Shown in pieces: positions 1 through 11,705 of a stretch of 64,000 bases of DNA (position 1 is the stretch's first letter; the number at the start of each line of letters is the position of its first letter). The stretch is taken from assembly GCA_963693285.1 (NCBI GenBank), contig OY848923.1:1558602-1622601 (forward strand), read 5' to 3'. Position numbers and translations under genes: made by a program. The notes under the pieces were generated by a model. The model worked only from the letters and a program-made list of their open reading frames with translations. It did not search any database and was not told where the DNA came from. This DNA comes from Xestospongia muta (Eukaryota > Porifera > Demospongiae > Haplosclerida > Petrosiidae).

Positions 1-560
1 GCTACCATAAAATACTTCATTGAATTTAGATGAATATACTTTGATAATAAGTATAATAACTAGATGACTGATGACTGATATGCCAGAAGATGTGACGATT
101 TGACAGATTCATCATGAAAGTGGAAGACTGAAACTTTACTATTACTTATATAGCAGGACCAGTAGACTATAATAACAAAGTATATATACATACAAACAGC
201 ATAATAAGAAAGTCAGCATATATAACAGCACACTTGTAGTCATTGTAATGTTGAAAATGACAACATTGACATGCCAGATGTGATTTGACAGATTTCACCA
301 ATAGAGATAGCATATATAGTAACACCATTTGTAGTCATCCTAATGTTGAAGATGATGACATTGATAGGCCAGAAGATGTGATGATTTGACATTACACCAA
401 TAAAGTTAGCATATATATCAGCACCATTTGTAGTCATCCTAATGTTGAAGATGATGACATCAATATGCCAGAAGATGTGATGATTTGACAGATTTTGGTC
501 TTGATCAAGTTAGCACACAAATTGTATTGAAGTAATATAGGGTACATTGTATTTTCTTAT
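1..560. repeat. Degenerate ~95-bp repeats plus a small MFS relic
   Basis: Bases 1-45 repeat the sequence at about 3190-3236 and, read on the - strand, belong to the same broken transporter fragment described there. From about 238 to 500 three units of about 95 bp begin with AGTCATNNTAATGTTGAA and contain GCCAGA(AGA)TGTGATGATTTGACA. A related stretch (TTTGGTCTTGATCAAG..AGCACACAAATT) recurs at 23,210-23,320, so this is a dispersed repeat. No coding sequence is supported here. Confidence 0.6.
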
Positions 561-696
561 TAATTATGCACGTATGAGTGGATTTAAGCGATCAAACCAA
601 AGTTTGAGGTCTTTCATCATCAAAGTGGAAGATTGATCAGAAGAATCTCTACTGTCGCTTATATAGCAGTACCAGTGGAGTATAGCACCAAAGTCT

Positions 697-797
697 GTAT
701 ATATATACATACATACATACATACATACATACATACATACATACATGCATACATACATACATACATGCATGCATGCATGCATGCATGCATACATACT
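697..797. repeat. (TACA)n / (TGCA)n microsatellite
   Basis: An almost uninterrupted run of ATAC units passes into GCAT units. It produces spurious open frames on both strands. The flanking sequence on the left (GTGGAAGATTGATCAGAAG...) resembles 115-210 of the window. Confidence 0.9.
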
Positions 798-1082
798 ACA
801 GCCTAATGAGGAAATTTATGTATATAGCAGCACCATTTGTAGAAAGACCTGGTATACAACATGATTACAGTGTAATTTCATGGAATTGTCAACTTTTAAA
901 CAGTCATCTTAATGTTGAAAATCGGAAAATAAATATGTCAGAAGACATGAACAATATCAATCACTAATAATGGGATTTACTGATAATGACACAGCTTTTT
1001 ATGCTTCCTGTGATTCACACAGATTTTGTTAGCATCACATAAACAGGAAGATTGTACTATGAATATGATTAGCTTATGTAAA

Positions 1083-1126
<44 letters not shown>

Positions 1127-1462
1127 TTGACTTACTGTACACGCAGTAACTGTATAGATATAGTAGTCATGATGTTGATGATAAAAAGAGTTGGACTGTG
1201 GAGATGATTGAAAAACCTGTGACACCTTATGTGACACATGAAAATGTTGTAATTCCTGTGCACACATAAAACCGACCATGGAAATAAACAGAAGTATTAA
1301 TTGTAGTACTGTCTTAACTTTTTCAATCTCTTTTTCAGAGAAAGGTCCACCATATTTTACTTTACCCAAGTCAAATCATGAAGAGTAGTAATCCTCCCAG
1401 TAGGTCAAGTCATTCTGACTTTTAGGATGCTTTTTTTTTCTAGAATAATTTAGTACTTTAGC
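798..1462. other. Intergenic, with a (GT)n(AT)n run
   Basis: No gene is supported. A GT run followed by an AT run lies at about 1081-1128. A 130-residue minus-strand open frame crosses it and has no conserved motif. Confidence 0.5.
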
Positions 1463-1940
1463 ATTTATCGTTTCTAAGAATGCAGATCACTTTAACCTTA
1501 TGTAATAATAATGACCTAACAACTATATTCAATGATTAAGGTACAATCATGGATAAACATTTCCAAGAATCATCGTTTCTAAGAATGCAGAGTTATTAAC
1601 AAAACAGTTCACTTTAACCTTATGTAATAATAATGACCTAACAACTATATTCAATGATTAAGGTACAATCATGGATAAACATTTCCAAGAATCATCGTTT
1701 CTAAGAATGCAGAGTTATTAACAAAACAGTTCACTTTAACCTTATGTAATAATAATGACCTAACAACTATATTCAATGATTAAGGTACAATCATGGATAA
1801 ACATTTCCAAGAATCATCGTTTCTAAGAATGCAGAGTTATTAACAAAACAGTTCACTTTAACCTTATGTAATAATAATGACCTAACAACTATATTCAATG
1901 ATTAAGGTACAATCATGGATAAACATTTCCAAGAATCATC
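1463..1940. repeat. 122-bp minisatellite, about four units
   Basis: Three nearly identical 122-bp units start at 1571, 1693 and 1815 (CATCGTTTCTAAGAATGCAG...), preceded by a shorter variant from about 1463. The array ends 90 bp before the start of a family I gene. A diverged single unit lies at 13,730-13,815, again just upstream of a family I gene, so it was copied with the gene module. Confidence 0.9.
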
Positions 1941-2026
1941 AGTCAATAGGTTAATGAATGCAGTAAGTGAAAGTGCATTATTTAAATGGAACTCCAAAAT
2001 CATATTTGTTACAATAGCTTTTTACA

Positions 2027-2567
2027 ATGGCAGAAAGTAAGCTGATGTTTTTATAATTTGGAGATAGTCTTTCTAATTTATTTAAGATATTCCAACAAAA
2101 AGTGGACTGACTGCATTGTACAATGAGCGGGTGGTGAGTACAGAACGTGTACAACGACCTATGGATAGTTTTGGTGTGGGCAAGCTTGTCCCTCATCAAG
2201 GAGTGAGGTGATGATTTAAATAATGTGGTAATGATTGTTTGAATTAATTCATTTATTAGGATCACTACTGAGAGTGGAAACCAATATTTAGTTCATAAAG
2301 GTCCAGATTTTGGAAAATCCAGTCAAACTGTTGTGACTGATGCTCAACACATGTCTGGCAAATGGACGGTTAGTGTTAGAAGAACTAGCTTATTTATTTT
2401 CAAGGTCATTATTTTCATTTCTCTCTTAGTCTACTGATACAAGGGGTGTCAGTGGCCATACCGTTGGAGACTTTGTTAAAGCTGGAGGCACTAACTACAG
2501 CGTCTTGAAAGATAATTGCATTGATGGGGCAAATAGGATGATGGATCTTGGCCAACAACAAAATTAA
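2027..2567 (+). CDS. Family I LVHKG/NC protein, form without signal peptide
   Basis: Four exons fit splice consensus and phase: 2027-2036, 2087-2207, 2260-2368 and 2430-2567, giving about 125 residues. Exon 1 is only ten bases (M-A-E plus one base). Order of conserved blocks: LTALYNE near residue 12, RPMDS, PHQGVR, then YLVHKGPDFGKSSQTVVTDA, HMSGKW, GHTVGDFVKAGG, and DNC close to the end. The paralogue at 13986 has the same four-exon plan; 6099 and 9717 instead begin with a signal peptide. The spaced His (LVHKG) and Cys (DNC) recall the His-then-Cys order of LRAT-type and other permuted NlpC/P60 hydrolases. That is only a structural guess and no activity is claimed. I recognise the paralogue family but cannot name it. 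Confidence 0.7.
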
Positions 2568-2845
2568 ATGAAGGCTGCTACACAAACAAAATTAAATGTA
2601 ACTATAAAATTTTAGTTGTGTCAATGATTAGTTGTTGGTAGTGTTTTAGTGACTATAGCAAAATTTTTAAATGCTAAAATTAAAATTTCACCAAATAAAA
2701 ATAAAATTTGAATTGGGTGGGAAATTGTTAAAAGTACTACAGACAATTTAATAATGCTAAATTTAGTAGGCCTAATTAATTATAGGTTCAGTGATTATCT
2801 CTATTTAACACACTCAATAATGCAATCAAATTTCTATATTCAAAA
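2568..2845. other. Intergenic
   Basis: AT-rich 3' flank of the family I gene. The same flank, diverged, follows the paralogue at 14,503-14,790. Nothing else is seen. Confidence 0.5.
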
Positions 2846-2849
2846 AACC

Positions 2850-3290
2850 ACCCAATCAAATAATACCATATCATTTATTACATAAAATAATAATAAAAAA
2901 TTCAGTATTAAATTGGATGATATTGGTATGAAAGCAATTGCTTTTAAAATGTATGCAACACCCAAAACTACCAAATATAGTACGTCAATGTTCATAAATT
3001 TCTTAGCAATAGTTGCAACACCACAAATTATCCAAGATACAAATGACAGATATACACCAGCAATGATAGTATTATATCTATCTGTCTTTATATCAGCAAG
3101 TAGACCAAAGAAAGGATAATATAAAAACCCAGACAAAACACAACGACAGCTGCAATATTATTATGACTTTTAGCTTGGCTGTGATAGTAGTTTACTACCA
3201 TAAAATACTTCATTGAATTTAGATGAATATACTTTGAAGCATCCCAGAAGATAATGAGTATTAATGACTGATATTTACACATTGAATTGA
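2850..3290 (-). pseudogene. Fragment of a POT/PTR-like MFS transporter, frameshifted
   Basis: Two overlapping minus-strand frames join only through a one-base shift near 3130. The upstream part ends in SHNNIAAVVVFCL and the downstream part begins SGFLYYPFFGLLADIKTDRY, followed by hydrophobic segments (IIAGVYLSFVSWIICG and LYLVVLGVAYILKAIAF). The GFLYYPFFGLLAD pattern and alternating membrane helices resemble the second and third helices of proton-dependent oligopeptide transporter-like MFS proteins. Only about 145 residues of an expected 500 or more are present and the end is lost, so this is a relic. A piece of the same sequence is at 1-45. The family assignment is from recall of the pattern and is moderate at best. 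Confidence 0.45.
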
Positions 3291-4590
3291 GCCATTTTCT
3301 TCAGACAAAATATCTTCATTGTAATTATATTCAAGTAAGAAGACTAAAATTTCTAAAGATTTCACTTGCTTATCACCTCTAACATGGAGTCATCTAGTGA
3401 CTAGTATAATGCTAACACTATATATGAAATTGACAGTTTCCATCAATCTCGTTCTCATATTTGGTTAGTCAAAAAGTTCTGTATGAACTGTACAGACATT
3501 AGTGATGTTTTAGGTATTACTTGTGTGGACAAAATCATAAGCTATCAATTTATGATTGGAGCCATTGTGATTCCAAAGTAAGAACACATAAATTGAACAC
3601 TAATGAAACATCTTTTCCTTCAATTAGAAAATTCATAGCCCCGTGCAATATAACTGAACAGACTGCAGAGGTTTCTTGTGGATGGTAATACATAATGTGG
3701 AAACATGTATAACAGTCTGCGTAACATGGGCTCATCTATAATGACAAACATGTTTGTTTTACTGCAGAGGGTGATTTTAATGTGTTTTTTCTTTTTGTAT
3801 ACTTAAACAAACACAAAATATAGCAAATACAGTATACAGTATACTCTAATGTAATTTTTCAGTGGCATAATAGTCTTGATAAGAAGTTTCATGAGAAGAC
3901 ACTAAGAATTAGTTAACATGTTATGCTGGCATGACATTTGGCAGTTGTGTATTTATTTGTTCGTTGTATGACGATTGTGTTCAACTTCACAAAAAAAAAA
4001 AAAAAAAAAACAATTTTTTAATGTACACTCATTCATAGATATAGGGTATATGAAGTTTATATCTGAAATCCAATTAATAGGCCATCTCCTCAAGTTTACT
4101 ATTATAATCTTAAAGAATATTACAGAAGTTTGTTTAAGAGTCAGCCATTTTGCCTCGTGTAAACTGAATTTGGGGGTGGCTACTTACCATGTCCTCATAA
4201 CTACATGTATAGATAGTATGCGTAGTATATATATACGTAATTACGTATATATAGATTACGTAGTCTATTATATTATCTATGTCATAGCCTATCTTCTTCC
4301 ATCTACTTTCTTGAAGACTTTTTCATGATTTTGAAGTAAGAACTACTTTGTTGCATTTATTATTTCTTAACATGTAAATATTAATATAATAATGATAACA
4401 ATAGGAATAAAAATAAAGCCAGTGGCAGCCATTATTGAGCCACACCCAACGAGTATCGGGTAGAAAATTGAATCTTAACATTACTCGACTCGTACTCGTT
4501 TCAACACTAGTACACATAATATTGTATTAATTAATTGACATCAACATAGTCAATGCTAATTAAACACTTTTCAAACGAAAGTACTATAGA
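3291..4590. other. Intergenic, no gene seen
   Basis: Contains a poly-A run at about 3991-4010 and a self-complementary TATATACGTAATTACGTATATA stretch near 4227-4250. Open frames are short and unsupported. Confidence 0.5.
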
Positions 4591-4602
4591 AAGTACCATC
4601 AG

Positions 4603-4691
4603 CTGTGATACAATAACAATGAATATAATTATATTGTTGTGTATATAAATATCCAGTTTCAGTAGACACTAGACAAAAGACAAAGAAAGTA
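4603..4691 (+). promoter_or_regulatory. Shared core promoter of the peptide genes
   Basis: CTGTGATACAATAACAATGA at 4603, a TATA-like TATATAAAT near 4641, and TAGACACTAGACAA at 4663-4676 just ahead of the ATG at 4692. The same 14-mer is exact at 8116-8129, 11671-11684 and 32726-32739 and has one change at 30609-30622, always 15-30 bases before a peptide-gene start. The upstream element recurs at 11610 and, diverged, at 8065 and 15238. Position about 20 bases after TATA suggests that it covers the transcription start or short 5' UTR. Confidence 0.6.
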
Positions 4692-5089
4692 ATGGCATAT
4701 AAACTAGTTTGGGTTTCTCTTATAGTATCTTTAGTGATTGTTATGATCAATAATTCCAGCTCTGAAGAAATACCAAGAAGGGCTGAGCTAATCAAGAATG
4801 ATGCTGAAAAGGAAGATACTCAACAGAAGATGAGTGGTTCAGAGATTAATGCTTATCATCCTTATTACAAGACAAATGAGAAAGTAATATTATTTGTTTT
4901 GCTATTTAGTTCTATAAATGTGCTTGAATTTTTCTGTTTGTTTCTTAGGATACTGGAAGAAATGACATAAAAGATCACTTTCATAATTTTGACAGACAAC
5001 CAATAAGGGATAATATTTCCCCTGGAACTAGAAAGAAGATACAGATTAAGAAGTCACAAAACAATAATAGTTGTTACTGCAAAAAATAA
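4692..5089 (+). CDS. Family II secreted peptide
   Basis: Two exons, 4692-4883 and 4949-5089, joined in phase 0, give 110 residues. Residues 1-24 form a signal peptide (MAYKLVW followed by hydrophobic SLIVSLVIVMI). The mature part is charged and Lys/Glu-rich (EEIPRRAELIKND..KEDTQQKMSG), then a Tyr-rich NAYHPYYKTNEK at the exon border, FDRQPIRDN, and a C-terminal NNNSCYCKK with the only two mature-region cysteines. Family II and III genes share this exon structure. Fossil EARS2 exon 12 follows at 5215-5300, the position it occupies after the homologous gene at 15317. Function is unknown; secretion is inferred from the leader. Confidence 0.7.
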
Positions 5090-5214
5090 TGATATATAAT
5101 TATTACTACTTTGTCTATTATAATACATCAACTCACACATAGATGTTTTTGGTTATATATTTATATTCCATTTAATTTTCTAAATTTTAACTTTAATTTT
5201 AAAGTAGGTGACAC

Positions 5215-5300
5215 ATTAATTAAATATATCTGGATTAAGTCCTCATGTTGAGATCAGAAAATGATGTTTGGTTTGGAATACTGGGAATGACACTTACTGG
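5215..5300 (-). pseudogene. Relic of EARS2 exon 12
   Basis: CTGGATTA...GATCAGAAAATGATGTTTGGTTTGGAATACTGGGAATGA aligns in order with EARS2 exon 12 on the + strand at 15,816-15,905, including the TGGAATACTGGGAATGA block. Reading frame is not kept. It marks an old copy of the EARS2 intron nest. Confidence 0.6.
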
Positions 5301-6098
5301 TTCATATAATAGAAAACAAAATCACTTAAATGTTTGAGAAGTATCATTACTAAATTACTATCTTTGTAGTTAAGTAAATAGCAATTATGTGGCTGGTTAA
5401 TATTAATGTGCCTCATCCAGACAATTAATGTATGTAGCAAAAGAAAGCACCTGATCCTTAGCCCATCCCAAGCTCAATTTCTAAAGATTGAAGTTATTTT
5501 TCCCAAGAATAAAGAACAAGACTATAGCACTATGAGATAAGCAAACATTTCTTTGATACAACACATAACATGTTGAAATGAAAAGTCAATGTTTGTATTA
5601 AATAATTGAGAAATTTGCAAACAAAGATTACATCATAATAAAATGAGGACTTTAAAATATAATGGTAAAGTAAACAGATAATTTCTACAATAGTCCCTAA
5701 TTAAATGTTTTTAAAATGTTGGAATTTTTGAAATGCTACTATATATATATCTATGCAAGTCTCAATTCTATTTTAATAATTATAAAAAAATAACTCTTTT
5801 TACTTTGTAATACTGACATTATCCTATAATCACATGTGTACATTTGGTAAGGGGACCAGAGCACCGTATAATCTTCCACTAAACCCTATACGACTGAAGT
5901 CTAATGTTTTAACCATTAATTCCAAATACATGCCAATTTTAATGCAAGTAAATACTTTCATGCATGCTCTTACTTTCAATACCACGTATTAGTCTTAATT
6001 GGTTGAGAAATCTTAGAAAATATTTAGGAGCCACCTACTTCAGCAATAAAAACGAATGTAGCAATCCGGCGTTTCCAATTGATATCTCTTAGTTAGAA
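5301..6098. other. Intergenic, duplicated at 12,290-12,800
   Basis: The stretch ACTATAGCACTATGAGATAAGCAAACATTTCTTTGATA at about 5520 recurs at about 12,500, as do flanking blocks. It belongs to the module copied with the peptide genes. No gene is seen. Confidence 0.5.
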
Positions 6099-7145
6099 AT
6101 GGCAAGTAAACTGGTTTGGCTTATTCCTGTTGTCTTTTTGGTGACTCTGATTGCTGATTCAAACTCTCATGGTCCTCTAACACAGAGTGAACTCACAAAA
6201 CTTTACAATACGAAAGTAGTTAAAGTAGAACTCTTTGAACGGCCAATTAGCAGTTCTGGCAAAACAACTTTGTTACCACATCGTGGTGTAAGGTCAGACA
6301 GGGTATACCATGAGGTATAATAAATGTAATATCTTAAATTGTCACAGGATAACTACTGCAAATGGTAAAAAGTATTTAGTTCACAAGGGTCCAGACTACG
6401 GCAAGTGCAGCGATACAGTTGTGACTGATGCTTGCCACATGTCAAATAAATGGAAGGTACCTTAAATAAGTCCACCAAATTTAATTTTTAAAAAAATTCA
6501 GATTTAACATGTATAATTTTAGTTATATTTCCAAGTTATGCTCATTTAAGTTGATTTTATTTGTGAAGGTTTTGGCGCATATCAATTTTTGTAGTACTTG
6601 CTAAATTTGCTAAATTTAGTTGACAGTTAATTAATTAAGTTGACTTAAGGTAAGCTAGTCTGTTAAAAGGAATATATAATCAGAATCTAATTGACAAACC
6701 TGCTAATCTTCTTTCTGGCCTATGGTGCATGGTGCGCTAGGACCATGTGTTATGCACATCACAACCAATGAATTTATTTATTGCTATAGTACATGAGCGT
6801 TTTGAATTGGGTGTGACTGATTGAAAGTTGAATTAAGCTGCTCTAAAGCATGTTTGAGTGGCACCATAGCTTTCCTAACTCTCTCGTCTTTATACTTGGC
6901 AAAACAGTCCCTCACCACAAAGAACATTTATAACAATTATCAAAGAACAATTATAATCTTGTTTATCTTCTTATATTTTGTGCATTGTATAGTGTAAAGG
7001 ATGCAGGCTTGTTAAAGATCACACTGTGGGTGACTTTGTTAAAGCTGGTGGTGAGACATTTGACCCATTGTTAAATAACTGCTTACATGCAGCTAAAAGG
7101 ATGTTTGATTTAGGTGACAAGGAATCACCTTGTAAATGCAAATGA
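6099..7145 (+). CDS. Family I secreted LVHKG/NC protein
   Basis: Three exons, 6099-6292, 6348-6456 and 6993-7145, in phases 2 then 0, give 151 residues. Residues 1-24 are a signal peptide (MASKLVWLIPVVFLVTLIAD), then LTQSELTKLYNT, ERPISSSG, PHRGVR, KYLVHKGPDYGK, DTVVTDACHMSNKW, and in the last exon CKGCRLVKDHTVGDFVKAGG, NNCLHAA and a PCKCK end. Extra cysteines relative to the signal-less paralogues suggest disulphides in an extracellular protein. The 536-nt intron carries repeat blocks also found in the long intron of 9717. Paralogue of 2027, 9717 and 13986. Function is unknown. Confidence 0.75.
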
Positions 7146-8060
7146 AATTACTTTGAAAGAAAATGAGTCCACTTCATTAACAAAGACATTTACACTCAGC
7201 ACTGTTTACTTAAATTAATTTCATTTTGTTGATTTTCTTCCAATTTTGTTGACACATCATTCTACAATTAAATGAAAAACTAATATTTTTTTTAACTTGG
7301 TCCATTTACCTCCTATTAATATAAGTTTAATGTGCTTCCTCACTTGTTTTTTTGACAATACAAAGTCAATACATTATGATGTTTCTTCCCAATTTGTAAA
7401 ATTGTTATCCTTGAACATATTAGACCATAATTCTATGTATTTCTAGCTACTATACTAGTCTTGTATTGCCCAACATTTCTGGTGGAGAAACATTAGGCAA
7501 TGTGAGACTACTACTATATATAATATCATGTAAATTAATTGAAATATCTGACCATTGTTTAATTTTCTGTACATTATTGTTAAGGTTTCTCTAATAACAA
7601 TTTTCTACCAAGAAGTGAAGAATTAGTCATGATGACAATTTTTTAAACATTTTGGAAGGAAACTGTTTATTGCACTGTTTTTTTACATGTTTTTTGACCA
7701 ATTCATTGTCACTTAAGTTGCATGCATCCTTCATATGATAAATATTTAAAAGATGATTTGATTAGAAATTTATGATAGAGATAGAACAACTCTAGATACC
7801 ACACATTTGTCTTTTTTAACTTGTTTGTTGAGCTACATGACCTGTGCAATTCCATAGTGAGTACTAATCAAATTTCAAGTACATTTATTAGTGTAGCTAT
7901 AACTGTTTACGCTTCAAAATGTTAAAGTACAAGTCTTTCAAACTTAAAGCTGTTGAATGTACTCAATTACAATCGATTACAATTACAATTGTAATCAGCC
8001 CTTACCCTGATGCTAAGCACTTTTTTAGAAAGTACAATTGAAGGTACATACATTAGGTGT
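7146..8060. other. Intergenic with repeats
   Basis: A block at 7780-7925 (TCTAGATACNACACATTTGTC, TTGTTTGTTGAGCTACATGA) recurs at 8930-8995 and 9005-9150. ATTACAATTGTAATC-type palindromic repeats lie at 7965-8000. No gene is seen. Confidence 0.5.
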
Positions 8061-8144
8061 GATGCATCACAATGAATATAATTATCTTGTTGTGAATATT
8101 AGTAACTAGTTTTGGTAGACACTAGACAAAAAGACAATTAAAAT

Positions 8145-8420
8145 AATGGCAAGTAAACTGGTTTGGCTTATGCTTACCAAGAAGGACTAAGCTCAGCAAA
8201 AGTGATGCTGAAAAGGAAGACATTCAATAGAAGATGAGTGGCTCAGAAATTAATGCTTATCAGCCTTATTATGTGTGTCACCATAGCAAAAACATGTGTT
8301 ATCATAGCAATTGTTCCCATGATCACCAGTACCATAAAAAGATTACATTCCAATATAACATGCATGTATCATTGCAAAAACTATCATAGTAAAGGATGCA
8401 TGTATGCAATCTATAAATGA
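8145..8420 (+). pseudogene. Broken family II peptide gene
   Basis: A good promoter (TAGACACTAGACAA at 8116) and start MASKLVWLM are followed by a deletion of the rest of the signal peptide. In the remaining homologous sequence (CTTACCAAGAAGGACTAAG..) stops follow at once, including CAATAGAAGATGAGTGG where the paralogues read CAACAG. The following Cys/His-rich open frame to 8420 starts at a non-ATG codon and has no splice partner. I see no second exon. Classed as a decayed copy of the gene type at 4692. Confidence 0.6.
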
Positions 8421-9716
8421 CTATGAATTGGTTAAACAATAATATTTTAACAGTGATATGTAAGTATGCAGCAACAAACTAGCTATAGCATTCTGCATAG
8501 TTGTGTTCTTAAGCTTCAGACTCTACTATACTAATTAAGCAAATTAAACTAATTGATTGGGCAGTTGTATTGGTATCAGTCTTCTACTAACAGTATAATT
8601 CTTAAACCAGTGTTGTTAATTAAGTCTTCTGGTTTAGTCAAGGGTGTATGAACTGGGTAGAAGTATAGTGTATTATCAATACTATATAGTCTGATAGTGT
8701 AGTTGATAGTACTGTACATGTTATCATGCAGTCTTCTAATTACAAAGTTTATATTGTAACATTACGTTCTTTTTATTTCTATTATATTAATATGTACTAA
8801 TTGATAGTTGTACAGTTAATTGCCAGAGCAATAAAGCCAATGATTCTGTTTAACAACTCATTTGTTATAAACAAAAAAATGCTAAATATTTGTATAAGGG
8901 ATGTCGCTACAAAATTTATTATAGGATAACTCTAGATATAATACACTTGTCCTTTTAGGAAGTTGTTTGTTGAGCTACATAACCTGTGAGGCCTGTCACT
9001 ATGAAATACTCTAGATACAACACATTTGTCCTTTTTAGGAAGTTGTTTGTTGAGCTACATGATCATGACTATAGCAATTCCATAGTGAGTACTAATCAAA
9101 ATTCAACTACACGTATTAGTGTAGCTACAGCTGTTTACGCTACAAAATAAAGCTATTGAATGTACAAAAAAAGCCAACAAGCTGCTACAAGATGATCTAG
9201 TTTGAATGTGGTTATAGATTACTAATTTTGTTGTTTAGAGATCTAGACCGTATGGGCAGGCCAAAAAATAAAAAAAGTCTCTATTCAAGGAAATAATTAT
9301 AGTACTAAATAGATAATGTACTTTCGAGTGCTAGTCTTGTATTAGAAGACAAGACTGCATTAGGGAACTAAGACATAGATGTTAGAGAACCGGAATATCT
9401 ACGCTAGAACAGAGATCAAATTAAACAGGACATTATCTGATTTATTGTTATTTCTTGGCACAGCATTTGTCATCCTATTACTATCAGAGACCTTTCTCCA
9501 GCACTTGTATCCCAATAATCAAATGTTAGCGTGAAACAGAGAAAAAATAGACGATGGAATTGCTTCGAAACCCCACCCGTGAAGTATTTCAGTTGCATTA
9601 TTGAACTGCTAACACGATATACGGCACTGGCAGTGCCTTCGATCTTCCCACGCAAGTAATAATAGATATAATAATTATTTAAGTATTGCACTACACAGAG
9701 AAACTACTCCACAATA
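8421..9716. other. Intergenic with duplicated blocks
   Basis: Holds two copies of a repeat (8930-8995, 9005-9150). No conserved coding sequence. The minus-strand frame at 9470-9691 is a shadow. Confidence 0.45.
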
Positions 9717-11291
9717 ATGGCAAGTAAACTGGTTTGGCTTATTTCTGTTGTCTTTTTGGTGACTCTGATTGCTGATTCAAACTCTCATAATTCTAGGCCT
9801 CTAACACAGAGGGAACTCACAGAACTTTTCAATACAAACGTAACTAAAGTAGAGCTTGTTGAACGACCAGTAGAGCTTGTTGAACGACCATTAAGCAAAT
9901 GTTTGCGTTTTTTACCACATCAAGGAGTAAGGTCAGACAGACTATATCATTAATAATAATAAATTTATATAATGTCTTAACTTTCACAGAATTACTACTG
10001 TAAATGGTAAACAGTATTTAGTTCACAAGGGTAAAAAGTTTAGCAAGTCACCCAATAAAACAGTTGTAACTGATGCTAGCCACATGTCAAAAAAATGGAA
10101 GGTACCTTAATCCTACTATTAACTGTGCCTAATAAATTTAGTGATTTTTGTATGGCAATTGCATTTGCCGGGTGGTCCTAAGATCATTTTGGACAACTTG
10201 TTTTGCATGCAACTGTTTTCATTTTATTGTATTTGGATGGGACTTTTGCATGCAGTAACTGCCAATGCGCATAGAAACCAATGAATATTATTACTTTTAC
10301 TGTGAATGCGCGCTTGTGAGATATCAAGGCTTCTGATTGAGAAAAAAAATCTTTAAGCAGTTCCATAGCATCTGTCAACTTCAAAGTTAGCAATAATCCA
10401 GTCTTTACAGCAACAACAGCACCATCAAAATAATCTTAAGATAATATTTACAGTTATATCTCACTTTTCCTCCTGGAACACTGTGTGTGCCACTGAAGCA
10501 GTCCAATAATCGTTTTGGACACAATTATTACTAGGTTCAGTGAGTACACTGTAAAAATTGATTTGTTGATTTAACTAATATATTGTTATACAGGTTACAT
10601 GTAATAAACTTAATATGATGTGAAAGTAAACATAACACTGTTTTTATTACTAACGTACTACTGTTTTTGTGTTATGTGTGTGGTATAAAGTGACATGTAA
10701 TTCTTCAGTCTCTGCTTATATTGCTAGCGTTGTACAGTTGTAGTCTTCCTTAGACACTGTTGCTAGTTATACAATATTTGTAGTTCCAGCCAATATTTCG
10801 TTGTATAGTCAGAGTCTTCCAAAACACTTGTAGGATGATTTTTCAATTATAATCTTCTATCTATTGTAATGTGCGACTTTTGAATGAAATTAAATTAAAG
10901 TAATTACTGACGCACATAGCAACAAATGAATTTAATTACTGCTACATGAGTACTTCTTATTGGAAGTGACTGATCGAGGTTCGATGCTACTGCATACGAA
11001 GCGACTTTGAGTGGCACCATAACTTCCAATGTTTCAGTCTTCACACTTGGCAAAACGCAGTTCCTTTACAGCAACAACAGTACTACCTTAGGACGATTTT
11101 TTACAACTATAAGTTTGTTTATCTTTTCATATTTGTACATTGTATAGGTTAAAGAATGCAAAGTTGTTGAAGGTCACACTGTGAGTGACTTTGTTGAAGC
11201 TGGTGGCCCTAACTACAATCTTTGCACAGACAACTGTTTAGATGCAGCTGAAAGGATGATGAAATTGGGTGGTGAGAAATGCAAGGACTGA
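9717..11291 (+). CDS. Family I secreted LVHKG/NC protein with internal duplication
   Basis: Exons 9717-9931, 9990-10101 and 11148-11291 give 156 residues. The leader is almost identical to that of 6099 (MASKLVWLISVVFLVTLIAD). A 21-bp in-frame tandem duplication repeats VELVERP (about residues 44-57). Then PHQGVR, QYLVHKGKKFSK, TVVTDASHMSKKW, GHTVSDFVEAGG, DNCLDAAERMM and a short KCKD end. The GPDYG loop of its relatives is changed to GKKFS with one residue added, so the pocket near the conserved His may differ. The 1,046-nt second intron carries one arm of the foldback element at 14,813 and other repeats. Confidence 0.75.
10518..10670. mobile_element. One arm of a foldback MITE inside an intron
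   Basis: Nearly identical to the left arm and flank of the complete element at 14,787-14,938 (TGAGTACACTGTAAAAATTG... to ACTAACGTACTACTG). The right arm is absent here. Confidence 0.6.
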
Positions 11292-11609
11292 CACACATTT
11301 CTACATTAAAGTGAAACACTTTTAACTTAGTTGATTTATCTTTTATAAATATAAAGCTGATGTAATTCCTCATTTGTTCTTTTTACAATGAAAATATAAT
11401 GTAAAGTTAAAGTCAACTTGTTGTTTTTTTTTCAAATTTTGTTAAAATGTTATCCTTGATCATATATTAGACAATGTATTTCCAGCTACTATACATAATA
11501 TACATGTACATATCATGTTAATTAATTGAAATATCTGACACTAAATAGTTGATACTTACCGCTTTTCATAAAAAGCACAGTGAAAGTACTACATATATAT
11601 CATTACTAA

Positions 11610-11700
11610 CTGTGATGCAATAACAATGAATATAATTTGTCTTATTGAGTGTATAAATAGCTAGTTTCACTAGACACTAGACAAGCTTAAGAAACAACAA
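11610..11700 (+). promoter_or_regulatory. Shared core promoter of the peptide genes
   Basis: CTGTGATGCAATAACAATGA at 11610, GTATAAATA near 11651 and TAGACACTAGACAA at 11671-11684, in the same spacing as at 4603-4691. Confidence 0.6.
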
Positions 11701-11705
11701 AAACA

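Noticed and set aside
564..794. MYACMHACMHVCMYVCMY frame
   Set aside because: Product of the TACA/TGCA microsatellite.
4180..4280. TATATACGTAATTACGTATATA palindromes as a possible regulatory site
   Set aside because: Short AT-rich self-complementarity is common here and no gene lies next to it.
8238..8420. 60-residue frame with apparent leader AQKLMLISLIMCV
   Set aside because: Starts at GTG, is out of frame with the homologous peptide sequence, and lies in a decayed gene copy.
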